Shown: piece by piece, positions 28,198 to 37,320 of the stretch
How the letters are laid out: every line of letters begins with the position of its first letter
How positions within the stretch are numbered: position 1 is the stretch's first letter
Source of the DNA: Sphingobacterium bovistauri
GTDB taxonomy: Bacteria; Bacteroidota; Bacteroidia; Sphingobacteriales; Sphingobacteriaceae
Direction of reading: 5' to 3'
Assembly: GCF_020295405.1 (NCBI RefSeq)
Contig: NZ_JADEYP010000020.1
Span: 1-64,000 of the forward strand
Length of the DNA stretch: 64,000 bases
Notes under the pieces: model-generated
What the model was told of the DNA's origin: nothing
Database searches by the model: none
What the model saw: only the letters and a program-made list of their open reading frames with translations
Translations under genes and position numbers: made by a program

Positions 28198-28308
28198 TTA
28201 TTTGTCTATAAATATTTTATAAATTATTCCCAATAAAAACAGAATAATGGCTATCGCATTAATGATATACATTATGCGTATAGATGTAGGTTTTTTTGTT
28301 TTAGACAT
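28198..28308 (-). CDS. Possible 36-residue single-pass membrane protein
   Basis: ATG at 28308 opens a 36-codon frame ending 2 bp before the ridA start. The N-terminus is basic (MSKTKKPTSIRIMY), followed by one hydrophobic helix (AIAIILFLLGIIY) and a charged end. The tight spacing to ridA and the well-formed topology suggest a genuine translated gene, possibly translationally coupled. I recognise no family. Confidence 0.5.
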   Translation of the reverse strand: MSKTKKPTSIRIMYIINAIAIILFLLGIIYKIFIDK

Positions 28309-28389
28309 AATCTTTTATTCTGTGTAGGCTAAGTTACAATGCTAAGGGGGGAATTACAAATCCAAAAAGCTTTTATTATACTTGTACCT

Positions 28390-29511
28390 ATGAAAAGCAA
28401 ATTTGCACTAACGAACGGTATTATTTTCACAACAAATAATACGCTTACTCATAAATCTTTACTAGTTGATGGGATTCACATTTTGGAAATTGTTGATGAA
28501 TCAGCCATCCCGAGCGATTTTGAAAGAATAGATGTTAACGGTAAGAACATTTGTCCAGGTTTGATAGATTTACAAATTTATGGTGCTGGGGGAAGTTTGT
28601 TTTCATCCGAGTTAACAACAGAGTCAATATCGAAAATTGAACAAACATTACTTCGCCAAGGATGTACATCATTTTATCTCACGCTAGCGACCAACACGTT
28701 AGATTTATTTAAAGAAGCGATAGCAATTTTTAAATCAGCTTCACCAAAAGTAGCTTTAGGCTTGCACTTGGAAGGTCCTTTTTTAAATCCAATCAAAAGA
28801 GGAGCTCATCCTGAAGAGCTTATTACACAAGCTTCTGTTGCTATTCTAGAGGATCTGTTATTTAGTCATCAGGGGGTAGTAAAAATGATGACAATAGCAC
28901 CAGAGCTTATGCAACTTGAATGTATGCAATATTTGCAAAATCAAGGCGTTTTACTAAGTGCCGGACATAGTAATGCGACATTTCAACAGGCGACGGATTC
29001 GTTCGAAATGGGGGTAAAAACGGTGACACATTTATGGAATGCAATGTCCGTTTTGCACCATCGTAATGTTGGTTTACCAGGAGCTACATACAATCACGAT
29101 TCAGTGCATGCCTCTATTATAGTTGATGGAATACACGTTGACTATGAAGCTGTTAAAGTCAGTAAATCTATGATGAAGAATCGTTTGTTTTTAATTACGG
29201 ATGCGGTTACAGACTGTGCAGAGGGCATTTACCAACATATTCTAAACGAAGACCATTATGTTCTTCCTGACGGCACCCTCTCAGGTTCAGCTTTGACTAT
29301 GCTTAAAGCGGTAGAAAATTGTGTGAATAAGGTTGGTATTCCGCTAGATGAAGCTCTAAGAATGGCAACTTTGTATCCTGCTGATTTGATTGGCCGCAAT
29401 GATTTAGGACGATTAGAACAAGGTGCTTTGGCGAATATTCTTGTTTTTGATGAAAATTTTAATGTCGACTCAGTTTATTTTGAAGGTCATGCAATAAAAT
29501 TAAAGAAGTAG
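28390..29511 (+). CDS. nagA: N-acetylglucosamine-6-phosphate deacetylase
   Basis: 373 residues from ATG 28390 (MKSKFALTNG). It converts GlcNAc-6-P to GlcN-6-P in the cytoplasm, the exit of both GlcNAc and MurNAc salvage. Amidohydrolase features: ICPGLIDLQIYGAG, metal ligand Glu in LHLEGPFLNP, His in SAGHSNA and THLWNAM, HHRNVG, and the catalytic Asp in LITDAVTD; the SGSALTM segment is typical. It sits at the head of the amino-sugar region, linking it to murQ about 28 kb downstream. A near-consensus -7 box (TATACTTG) ends 5 bp before the ATG, implying a very short or absent leader. Confidence 0.93.
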   Translation: MKSKFALTNGIIFTTNNTLTHKSLLVDGIHILEIVDESAIPSDFERIDVNGKNICPGLIDLQIYGAGGSLFSSELTTESISKIEQTLLRQGCTSFYLTLATNTLDLFKEAIAIFKSASPKVALGLHLEGPFLNPIKRGAHPEELITQASVAILEDLLFSHQGVVKMMTIAPELMQLECMQYLQNQGVLLSAGHSNATFQQATDSFEMGVKTVTHLWNAMSVLHHRNVGLPGATYNHDSVHASIIVDGIHVDYEAVKVSKSMMKNRLFLITDAVTDCAEGIYQHILNEDHYVLPDGTLSGSALTMLKAVENCVNKVGIPLDEALRMATLYPADLIGRNDLGRLEQGALANILVFDENFNVDSVYFEGHAIKLKK

Positions 29512-29573
29512 TAAAATTTTTGCGATATCTTGACTTTTAACATATCAGATGAAGTAAAATGAAAGTATATCTG

Positions 29574-29581
29574 TAGTTTTG
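29574..29581 (+). promoter_or_regulatory. -7 box (TAGTTTTG) before the GHL10 gene
   Basis: An exact TAnnTTTG match ends 6 bp before the ATG at 29588, again predicting a nearly leaderless transcript. No good -33 element is seen. Confidence 0.35.
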
Positions 29582-29587
29582 TATCCT

Positions 29588-31222
29588 ATGAAAGTTAAAA
29601 TATTTAATGTATTGGCTTTGATGAGCCTATTTTTATTGTTTGCCGTATCGTGTAAGTCTAAAAAGCAGAAAGAAAAAAGTAAACCGTTGGTTGAGGCTGC
29701 AGTGTCTAACACAGCAGCAATCCAGTCACAAGCCATTACTCCTGCTCCTAAAGCAGAAGTTAATAGTGCAGTAAAGGAAAAAGTAGAAGCTCTAAAAGAA
29801 GAAAAAGTAAAAGTAACCTTACCAGAGGTGCCACGTGAATTTCGTGCAGCTTGGGTGGCAACTGTAGCAAATATAAACTGGCCTTCAAAAAGAGATCTAA
29901 CCACAGAACAACAAAAGGAAGAAGCAATTCGCTTATTGGACCTATTGAAAGATAATAATTTTAACGCAGTAATCTTTCAAGTTAGACCTTCTTCAGATGC
30001 GCTATACGACAGTAAATTCGAACCTTGGTCATATTTCTTAACAGGTGAAATAGGTAAAAGACCTGAGCCGTTTTACGATCCATTAGAATTTTGGGTAGAA
30101 GAAGCACACAAACGTGGATTGGAATTGCATGTCTGGTTGAATCCGTATCGTGCACACCATTCAAATGGTGGTGTGGTGACTTCTAAATCAATGGCAAGAA
30201 CAGCCTCTGATTACGTAGTTCGTTTGAAAAATGGCATGTATTGGTTTGACCCAGCAGATCAACGTACGCAAGATCATGCATCACGCGTGGTGAATGATAT
30301 CGTAAAACGTTACGATATTGATGGTGTTCACTTTGATGATTATTTTTATCCATACGCTAGTTATAATGGTGGTTCAGATTTTCCAGATAATAAAACTTGG
30401 AATATCTATAAATCAAATGGTGGAGAGTTGAATAGAGGTGATTGGAGAAGATCCCATGTCAATAATTTCATTGAACGTATTTACAAGGAGATCAAAGCTG
30501 AAAAGCCATTTGTTAAATTTGGTTTAAGTCCATTTGGTATATGGAAACCAGGTTATCCTGCTGGTGTTACTGGTTCTTCGCAATACGATGAATTGTATGC
30601 TGACGCAAAATTGTGGTTGAACAAAGGCTGGATTGATTATTTTACCCCTCAATTGTATTGGCCTATCGAGCCATCAAGACAGAGTTTTACAGCGTTGTTG
30701 AAATGGTGGGAGTCAGAAAATACTTTTGGTAGACACTTGTGGCCAGGATTGAATACCGTAGAGGTTAAAGCATCCCATAAGCCGTCTGAAATTGTCAATC
30801 AAATTAATGCGACTCGCTCTATAGTACCTAATAGTCCTGGAGTTGTACATTGGAGTATAGCGGGATTGACGAAAAGTCCAGAAATGTTATCAACTATTGC
30901 AAATGGACCTTATAGAATAAAATCTTTAGTTCCTAAATCACCATGGTTGAAAGCAAATTCTTTATTGGCACCTACATTGTTGATAACAGCAGAACAAGGA
31001 AAAGTCTTTGCAAAATGGCTGCACCAACAACCTGAGCAAGTAAGGCAATATGTCGTATATGCGAAATACGGTGATTCATGGGAATGGGAAATTTTAAATA
31101 GTGAAGTTTCTTCTAAAGAATTTGTGAATTCTAAAAATGGAAAGAAATTAAACAGCATCGCAGTCAAAGCGATAGATCGTTTAGGAAACGAAAGTGATTA
31201 TGAAGCAAAAATTATCAAATAA
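29588..31222 (+). CDS. GHL10 (DUF187) family glycosyl hydrolase-like lipoprotein
   Basis: 544 residues from ATG 29588. Lipobox AVSC (Cys about 19) and a long Lys/Glu/Ala linker (20-80) lead to a TIM barrel of the GHL10/PF02638 type: PREFRAAWVATVANINWPS, FQVRPSSDALYDSKFEPWS, GLELHVWLNPYRAHH, DIDGVHFDDYFYP, WIDYFTPQLYWPI. A fibronectin-like C-terminal domain (about 455-544) follows. Family members are linked to peptidoglycan: E. coli DigH cleaves denuded glycan strands. In this amino-sugar locus, cleavage of stem-peptide-free glycan is a reasonable inference, which would feed NamZ and the amidase products. Strong terminator downstream. Confidence 0.88.
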   Translation: MKVKIFNVLALMSLFLLFAVSCKSKKQKEKSKPLVEAAVSNTAAIQSQAITPAPKAEVNSAVKEKVEALKEEKVKVTLPEVPREFRAAWVATVANINWPSKRDLTTEQQKEEAIRLLDLLKDNNFNAVIFQVRPSSDALYDSKFEPWSYFLTGEIGKRPEPFYDPLEFWVEEAHKRGLELHVWLNPYRAHHSNGGVVTSKSMARTASDYVVRLKNGMYWFDPADQRTQDHASRVVNDIVKRYDIDGVHFDDYFYPYASYNGGSDFPDNKTWNIYKSNGGELNRGDWRRSHVNNFIERIYKEIKAEKPFVKFGLSPFGIWKPGYPAGVTGSSQYDELYADAKLWLNKGWIDYFTPQLYWPIEPSRQSFTALLKWWESENTFGRHLWPGLNTVEVKASHKPSEIVNQINATRSIVPNSPGVVHWSIAGLTKSPEMLSTIANGPYRIKSLVPKSPWLKANSLLAPTLLITAEQGKVFAKWLHQQPEQVRQYVVYAKYGDSWEWEILNSEVSSKEFVNSKNGKKLNSIAVKAIDRLGNESDYEAKIIK

Positions 31223-31223
31223 T

Positions 31224-31260
31224 AAAAAAAGCCAGATATAAAAATTCTGGCTTTTTTTAT
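31224..31260. terminator. Bidirectional-looking terminator
   Basis: A 13-bp stem A7-GCCAGA / TCTGGC-T7 with a 9-nt loop lies directly after the GHL10 stop codon. Confidence 0.9.
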
Positions 31261-31305
31261 TATTTTTATTCAAACCCTTATTATGAATAAAAATAATGTA
31301 GACCT

Positions 31306-32283
31306 ATGAATTATTATAAAAATGCAATTAGACTATTTTCGGTAACGTTAACAACTTTGTTTTTTATCCATTGTGGAAAATCAGAAGTACCACAAGAAAT
31401 CGTAAAGGAACCAGAGCCAACTGAAGAAGAAACACCAATTACCCCTACAACACCTACACCAATTGATGTTATTGAATTAATTAAAACCAAATCATCGTTG
31501 ATTAAGTCTATAATTTCGACAGATACAAAGATCTTGGCAGAAGGGATTACGACATATTCAATAAAATATGTTAACACTACTGATCGAAATATGAATATCA
31601 GTATTATCGTCGCTGATATGGGCTACAAACATGTTAGTGCTCAAGTATTAAATCCATATAATTCGTCAGATAATAAATTTCAAAACCTACCAGATATGGC
31701 GAGGGCAAATGAGGAAGTCGGAACTAAAATTTGGGCTGCTGTTAATGGAGATTATTTCTCTTGGAGTAACATGTTGACTACCGGTCCATTTATCCATGAT
31801 GGCGTTATACGAAAGGGAAATCCAGTAGGAAGTAGCAGGCCTGCTTTTGGAATCACTCGTGTTGGTTTGCCTGTCTTCCTTAATCCCCCAGCTAGTCAAT
31901 CTGCCGTGTTTCAATACGGAGATAATCTATTAAAACATCTAATTGGTGGCAATCAATGGTTTATTTACAACGGTAATAAAATTACGATAAATGATTCAAC
32001 GGTCGAGCCTAGGACCGCTATAGGGATGCGTGAGGACAAAAAGTTAATTGCCATCACCGTAGACGGACGCCAAGCTAGCCATTCTAATGGGATGTCATTC
32101 GTACAATTGCAGAGTATTTATGAAGCTCTAGGTGCTAAGTTCGCATTTAATTTAGATGGAGGAGGCTCTACGGTTTCTGTGGCAAGAAGGGGCAACTCGG
32201 CAGAATGGGATATTTTAAATAACCCTAGTGAAGTACCTTTACGTGCTATTGCAAACGGAATAGGCTTTATTTCCACGAAATAA
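31306..32283 (+). CDS. Phosphodiester glycosidase (NAGPA/DUF2233) family lipoprotein
   Basis: 325 residues. Lipobox FIHC (Cys about 23) and a Pro/Thr/Glu linker precede the NAGPA domain (about 90-322): WAAVNGDYFSW, GPFIHDGVIRKGNPVGSSRP, EPRTAIGMREDKKLIAITVDG, FNLDGGGSTVSVARRG. The eukaryotic founder removes GlcNAc from GlcNAc-1-P diesters; bacterial relatives act on phosphodiester-linked sugars. Here it may remove phosphodiester-linked GlcNAc such as the wall-polymer linkage on Gram-positive peptidoglycan, which is inference from context. It has its own terminator and lies between the GHL10 gene and SusC-B. Confidence 0.88.
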   Translation: MNYYKNAIRLFSVTLTTLFFIHCGKSEVPQEIVKEPEPTEEETPITPTTPTPIDVIELIKTKSSLIKSIISTDTKILAEGITTYSIKYVNTTDRNMNISIIVADMGYKHVSAQVLNPYNSSDNKFQNLPDMARANEEVGTKIWAAVNGDYFSWSNMLTTGPFIHDGVIRKGNPVGSSRPAFGITRVGLPVFLNPPASQSAVFQYGDNLLKHLIGGNQWFIYNGNKITINDSTVEPRTAIGMREDKKLIAITVDGRQASHSNGMSFVQLQSIYEALGAKFAFNLDGGGSTVSVARRGNSAEWDILNNPSEVPLRAIANGIGFISTK

Positions 32284-32630
32284 GCTGAACAATGTTATAA
32301 GTGAATGTATGCATGATTGTTCGTTTTTTTGCAAAAAAAACGAACAATCATGTTTTTTTTCTTTTTCTTTTCTTAATATTGTTATGTAAAGCGTAAGAAG
32401 CACCAGTTTACCTAATTTGAAAAGAAAAATTCGCTTTACCTTATCTAACAATTTATTTACGGAAATTAATTTACTCTTAAATAAATTTAGATTTTCATAG
32501 GAAATATATTTATATATGATAAAATCTATATATAAGAATTATTAAGATGGAATGATTAGTGCCGAAGCATTTAGTAGTTCTTGGAGTATTGAAAAATTAT
32601 TTATAAACCTAATAATAATCTATCAAACAC
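32284..32630 (+). other. Long leader/intergenic region before SusC-B
   Basis: It contains the strong terminator at 32311-32362, then a predicted long hairpin at 32378-32452: ATTGTTA and GTAAAGCG pair with CGCTTTAC and TAACAAT, with a bulge on one side and a loop of about 38 nt. The rest (32453-32630) is very A/T-rich, with TATATATGATAAAATCTATATATA-like runs and no ORF. Promoter elements for the SusC gene are presumably here but none stands out. Confidence 0.5.
32311..32362 (+). terminator. Very strong terminator (19-bp perfect stem)
   Basis: CATGATTGTTCGT7 pairs perfectly with A7-ACGAACAATCATG around a 3-nt loop, followed by T8. It ends the phosphodiester glycosidase transcript. Confidence 0.9.
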
Positions 32631-35600
32631 ATGAAAAGAAGATTACTTCTCACATTTTTCGGGGTCGCTGTTTATGCATCCTGTTTGATGGCTCAGCAAA
32701 AGTCAATCTCTGGTAAGGTAATTAATCCTTCTGGCGAGGCTATGGGCAATGTCACAGTTGTAGTACAGGGATCAAATCGAACTGTAAAAACAAATTCGGA
32801 CGGAACGTTTACGATTCAAGCTTCTCCTGGGGAAAAGCTCGTTTTTCGCGCTGTAGGCTCGAGTGAGTTTGTTCAAGTAGTCGGGTCACAAAATACATAT
32901 TCAATTAGTCTTACTAATTCACAAGAGGAATTGCAGGAAGTTATTGTGACAGCGATGGGGATTAAACAACAGGCTCGTTCTATAAGTTTCGCTGTTCAAA
33001 ATGTATCTTCTAAAGATATTTCGGAGTCAAATCAACCGAATCTTGTTAATGCTATTCAGGGTAAGGTTGCAGGGGTACAGATCACCAATTCAGGGGGTGC
33101 TCCAGGGGCATCTGCAAATATTATGATACGTGGAGGAAGCTCACTTAGTGGTAATAATCAACCCTTATTTGTCATCGATGGTATTCCGGTAGATAACACA
33201 ACTCCAGTATCTCAAGGTGGTTTAAGTGCTGGATCTGCTCCTGCATCCAATAGGGGGATAGATATAAATCCTGAAGATATAGCTAGTATGACTGTATTGA
33301 AGGGGCCTGCTGCTGCTGCACTTTATGGAATAAGAGCAGCTAGTGGTGCTATTGTTATTACTACAAAAACGGGTACATCTGGCCGCGGTGGAGTATCGTA
33401 TGGAAATACTTTTTCATTTGATCAAGTAAATAGGTTGCCCGAGTTACAATCTAAATTTAAGCAAGGTTTACTCGGTGCATTTGACGATAAAAGTTATCTA
33501 TCATGGGGTCCAGAGTTTTCTTCAAGTGATATGATTTATGATAATTTGGGTGATTTTTTTCAATCGGGTTTTGCCCAATCACATGATCTTACTGCTAGTG
33601 GAGGTACAGAGAAGACTTCGTTTTATACTTCAGCATCTATTTTTGATCAAGGTGGTATTGCAAAAAATACAGATTTTGGCAGAAAATCATTCCGATTAAA
33701 TGCTGATCATAAAGTCTTTGATAATTTAAAGATTGGTGGTAATATGAATTATGTTAATACGGACAGAACATATTTTCCACAAGGGAGTGCTAATGGTGTC
33801 ATGGGGGCAATTTATTGGCCTAGAAATGTTGACATGAAAGACTATCTTACCCCTGCAGGTACTCAAAAAATACTAAGTGAAAATTCTACTGGCGCTATCG
33901 ATAATCCATATTGGACGATAAATAAAAAGCCTATTACTAACAAAGTAAACCGTGTTATTGCAATTGGTGATATTTCTTATGATCCATTTTCTTGGATGAA
34001 TTTGACCTACCGTTTAGGGACCGATTACTATACGGAAAACTTTCAAAGTCTTACTACTCCAACTTCGCAAACCAATATTAATGGTTATTTGGCTGAGTCG
34101 ACAGCTAATAATCAAATAACTACGTCGACATTTTTAGCAAATTTCAGAAAATCTCTTTCTGATTTTAATTTCAATTTGACTTTAGGTCATAATGTGGAAG
34201 CAACATTTAGGCAGACGACAACAGCTACCGCTAGAAATTTTATTGATCCAGATTTTGTTGGTATCAATAATTCACTTGCGGCAAATCGTACTGTATCCAA
34301 ATCATTAAGTCGAAGAAGAATTATTGGAGCTTTTGGTGATTTGAATATGGATTGGAAAAATATGGTCTTCTTAAACATTAGAGGTCGTAACGATTGGTCA
34401 TCTACATTGCCTAAGTCTAATAATTCCTTTTTCTACCCTTCGGTCAGTGCATCTACTGTTGTCACGGATTTATTAAAGGAATTAAATGTTGTCGAGTCTA
34501 CAGGAGTCTTATCTTATGCTAAGATAAGGGGGGCATGGGCTCAAGTTGGTAAAGATGCGCCTACTCACGTTTTGCAAACTACATTAGGAACTTATATTAA
34601 TGATTTCACTATAAATCCTAGAGGATTTATTACTAATATTAACGATTACTATGGTAATCCTAATCTTAAGCCAGAGTTTACAAATTCGTATGAGGTAGGA
34701 GCTGATGTTCGTTTTTTCAATAATCGATTGAATTTGGATGTGACTTGGTACAAAACTAAATCAGATGATCAAATTTTGGGCACAAGAACTCCACCTTCTT
34801 CAGGTTCGTTCTTGGCTTACTTAAATGGAGGATCTATCCAGAACAAAGGATGGGAAGCTATTGTTAATATTCAGCCAATTAAAAAGCAAAACTTCTCTTG
34901 GAACTTTGATGTCAATTTTAGCACCAATAAATCGAAAGTATTAAGTTTACCTGGAAGTTTAGATAGGGTAGAATTGTCAGATGCTTGGGTGGTAGATGAT
35001 GCTGCGCAGGGTGCTGCTTATCTTAATGGAAGTTTGTTTGGGATAAATGGTAGATCTTGGAAAAAGAATGATCAAGGTCAATATTTGTTAGACAATAATG
35101 GAAGACCTCAGATCTCATCTGTATTATCTCAAGTAGGTGATCGTAATCCAGATTGGATAGGTGGTATTACCAATAATTTTAAATATAAAGATTTCGGTTT
35201 GTCTTTTATGTGGGATTTCAGACAAGGTGGAGATGTATTTAATGCAACAGCGGTTACTTTAGTTAAATCTGGTTTGAGTCCTTTTACTTTAGACCGTGGT
35301 ACAACTGTTATTCCTGGTATTATAGAGTCGACAGGGGTAGAAAATAATAAGGCTATTAATTTGGACCAAGATTATTATCAGACTTTGTATGCCGCTAACG
35401 CAACAAACTTTGTAGAGGATGGAAGTTGGGTTCGATTAAGATATGTGAGCTTAACATATGCTGCTCCTCAATCATTAGTTAATCAATTAAAATTAAAAAA
35501 CCTACAATTTACTCTTACAGGAAGAAACTTGTTGTTGTTTAGCAATTATTCAGGCGTTGATCCTGAGGTTTCTGGTAGCGGAGCTGGTGTAGGAGGTTCA

Positions 35601-35675
35601 GGTTCTTTTGGTTTTGATAACCTTGGATTGCCAGCGACTCGTGGTTTTGATTTTGGTTTTAAATTTTCTTTTTAA
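32631..35675 (+). CDS. SusC/RagA TonB-dependent transporter (pair B)
   Basis: 1,014 residues. Signal peptide to about 22 (SCLMAQQ), CarboxypepD_reg-like domain (about 24-105), plug starting EVIVTAMGIKQQARSISFAVQN and including VIDGIPVDNTTP and LKGPAAAALYGIRAASGAI, then the barrel, ending in GFDFGFKFSF with the C-terminal aromatic. No STN domain and no adjacent sigma/FecR, so regulation differs from PUL-A. The SusD partner begins 7 bp downstream. The context of cell-wall enzymes on both sides suggests uptake of amino-sugar oligomers or muropeptides; this is inference. Confidence 0.95.
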   Translation: MKRRLLLTFFGVAVYASCLMAQQKSISGKVINPSGEAMGNVTVVVQGSNRTVKTNSDGTFTIQASPGEKLVFRAVGSSEFVQVVGSQNTYSISLTNSQEELQEVIVTAMGIKQQARSISFAVQNVSSKDISESNQPNLVNAIQGKVAGVQITNSGGAPGASANIMIRGGSSLSGNNQPLFVIDGIPVDNTTPVSQGGLSAGSAPASNRGIDINPEDIASMTVLKGPAAAALYGIRAASGAIVITTKTGTSGRGGVSYGNTFSFDQVNRLPELQSKFKQGLLGAFDDKSYLSWGPEFSSSDMIYDNLGDFFQSGFAQSHDLTASGGTEKTSFYTSASIFDQGGIAKNTDFGRKSFRLNADHKVFDNLKIGGNMNYVNTDRTYFPQGSANGVMGAIYWPRNVDMKDYLTPAGTQKILSENSTGAIDNPYWTINKKPITNKVNRVIAIGDISYDPFSWMNLTYRLGTDYYTENFQSLTTPTSQTNINGYLAESTANNQITTSTFLANFRKSLSDFNFNLTLGHNVEATFRQTTTATARNFIDPDFVGINNSLAANRTVSKSLSRRRIIGAFGDLNMDWKNMVFLNIRGRNDWSSTLPKSNNSFFYPSVSASTVVTDLLKELNVVESTGVLSYAKIRGAWAQVGKDAPTHVLQTTLGTYINDFTINPRGFITNINDYYGNPNLKPEFTNSYEVGADVRFFNNRLNLDVTWYKTKSDDQILGTRTPPSSGSFLAYLNGGSIQNKGWEAIVNIQPIKKQNFSWNFDVNFSTNKSKVLSLPGSLDRVELSDAWVVDDAAQGAAYLNGSLFGINGRSWKKNDQGQYLLDNNGRPQISSVLSQVGDRNPDWIGGITNNFKYKDFGLSFMWDFRQGGDVFNATAVTLVKSGLSPFTLDRGTTVIPGIIESTGVENNKAINLDQDYYQTLYAANATNFVEDGSWVRLRYVSLTYAAPQSLVNQLKLKNLQFTLTGRNLLLFSNYSGVDPEVSGSGAGVGGSGSFGFDNLGLPATRGFDFGFKFSF

Positions 35676-35682
35676 TTAGGTT

Positions 35683-37272
35683 ATGAAAAATAGAACATTA
35701 AAAAATAGTTTGGGTCTTATTTCTCTCGGAGTTTCTTTGATATTTAATTCATGTGAGAACTATCTAGATGTAAACACAGATCCTAATAATCCAGCTAAAG
35801 TAGAGGCTGCAAGTCGTATTGCGGGTGCTATAACAACATCTAGTGGAGCTTCACAATGGCGTGGAACACGAGAATTGGCTGCTGTAATGCAGTATGGAGG
35901 CCTTCAAAGTGCTTCTTCAGGAGGTTATGCTGCAGCAAACTGGAGATTTACAGCAAGTTATTTCTTGTGGCAAAATGCATATGTAAATACGATGCCAAAT
36001 TCAGTGGATTTAATTCGTTTAGGAGAGGAAGAAGGTAATCTACATTTTGTAGGTGTGGGGAAAACAATTCTAGCACTGAATTTTGGATTATTGACTAGTC
36101 AATACGGTGATATAGTTTTCGATGATTATTATGATGGGAAAAATCAAATAGCATTAACACCGAAGTTCAATACACAAAAAGAAGTCTATGAAAAAATCCA
36201 AGTATTGCTTGACGAGGCTATAGTGGCATTCGATAATACTACGAATAATAGACCTTTGAATATTAAAAATGGAGATTTATTGTATCAAGGTGATGTAAGT
36301 AAATGGAAAAAGTTTGCGTGGTCATTAAAAGCAAGGTATTATAATCATTTAAGTAAAAAGTCCAGTCTGTATAATGCTGACAAAGTAATAGAAGCATGTT
36401 CTAAAGGTTTTGATGGAGATGGCATGGATGCAGAATTCGCCTATTTGTCAGGAGGGTTGTTGGTAGATGAAAATCCATGGTCAAGCTGGGGAGGGTTTGA
36501 GAGCACGACAAATCCTAGGTATTTTGCATGGACCCAGTTTTTCGTTAATATGTTAACATCATTTCCTGTGTCTAACACATTGTACGATGATCCTCGTGTT
36601 TCTAAAATTATGAAACCCGCTGCTTCTGACGGGAAATATAGGGGCCCTGGGTCTGGAAATTTTATCACGAATGGTCAAGGAGTGCTTGCGGATGGAAGTG
36701 CTGGCGATGCTACGAAAACGTCTCCTAATGATTACGGTAGATTTAGTAAAAGTGGTTATTATACTAACACTACATCTCCATTTGGATTCATTACTTACTC
36801 TGAGGTTAAATTTATAGAAGCCGAAGCAAGACTGCGTAAGGGAGATAAATCAGGGGCAAAAGTAGCTTTTGAAGAAGGTGTTAAAGCAAATATGCGCAAG
36901 CTTGGTGTTAGTGGATCTGAAATCACGGCATATTGGGTGAGCCAAAAGGCAGATGGTTTTGATACTAAGTTCGAAGCATCATTAAACAATGGTTTATCTT
37001 ACATTCTAAGACAAAAGTATATATCATTGTGTTTGAATCCGGAAACATGGAACGATATGCGTAGAATGGACTATAGCGCAGCTATTTATGGCCCTAGTTT
37101 GAAACGTCCAAAGTATCTTAATACTACTGTTTTTGATGAAAATAACCCTAATCAATGGATACAAGCTATGGTTTACGAAACGAATGAACAGACTCGTAAT
37201 CCAGATGCTGTAGGGGATAATTCTGAAAAAAGTAGATTGTTGACTCCTACTTGGATAAATACTGCTGAATAA
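35683..37272 (+). CDS. SusD-like substrate-binding lipoprotein (SusD-like_2 type, pair B)
   Basis: 529 residues. Lipobox FNSC (Cys about 25) followed by ENYLDVNTDPNNP, the signature beginning of the SusD/RagB nutrient-binding group (SusD-like_2). Further features: FGLLTSQYGDIVFDDYY (about 145), KAKYY-type helices, ITYSEVKFIEAEARLRKG and the C-terminal QKYISLCLNPETWNDMRR. It binds substrate at the surface and caps SusC-B. A terminator immediately follows, so SusC-B and this gene form a closed pair. Confidence 0.94.
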   Translation: MKNRTLKNSLGLISLGVSLIFNSCENYLDVNTDPNNPAKVEAASRIAGAITTSSGASQWRGTRELAAVMQYGGLQSASSGGYAAANWRFTASYFLWQNAYVNTMPNSVDLIRLGEEEGNLHFVGVGKTILALNFGLLTSQYGDIVFDDYYDGKNQIALTPKFNTQKEVYEKIQVLLDEAIVAFDNTTNNRPLNIKNGDLLYQGDVSKWKKFAWSLKARYYNHLSKKSSLYNADKVIEACSKGFDGDGMDAEFAYLSGGLLVDENPWSSWGGFESTTNPRYFAWTQFFVNMLTSFPVSNTLYDDPRVSKIMKPAASDGKYRGPGSGNFITNGQGVLADGSAGDATKTSPNDYGRFSKSGYYTNTTSPFGFITYSEVKFIEAEARLRKGDKSGAKVAFEEGVKANMRKLGVSGSEITAYWVSQKADGFDTKFEASLNNGLSYILRQKYISLCLNPETWNDMRRMDYSAAIYGPSLKRPKYLNTTVFDENNPNQWIQAMVYETNEQTRNPDAVGDNSEKSRLLTPTWINTAE

Positions 37273-37277
37273 TTATT

Positions 37278-37306
37278 GAAAAAAGGGACTTGCAAAGTCC
37301 CTTTTT
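37278..37306 (+). terminator. Terminator of SusC/D pair B
   Basis: AAAGGGACTT/AAGTCCCTTT with a 3-nt loop and T tail. Confidence 0.88.
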
Positions 37307-37320
37307 AATATTTAACTTTT

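Noticed and set aside
29545..29904. A 119-codon minus-strand frame over the GHL10 lipoprotein linker
   Set aside because: It is antisense to the Lys/Glu/Ala-rich linker and its product shows only compositional bias.
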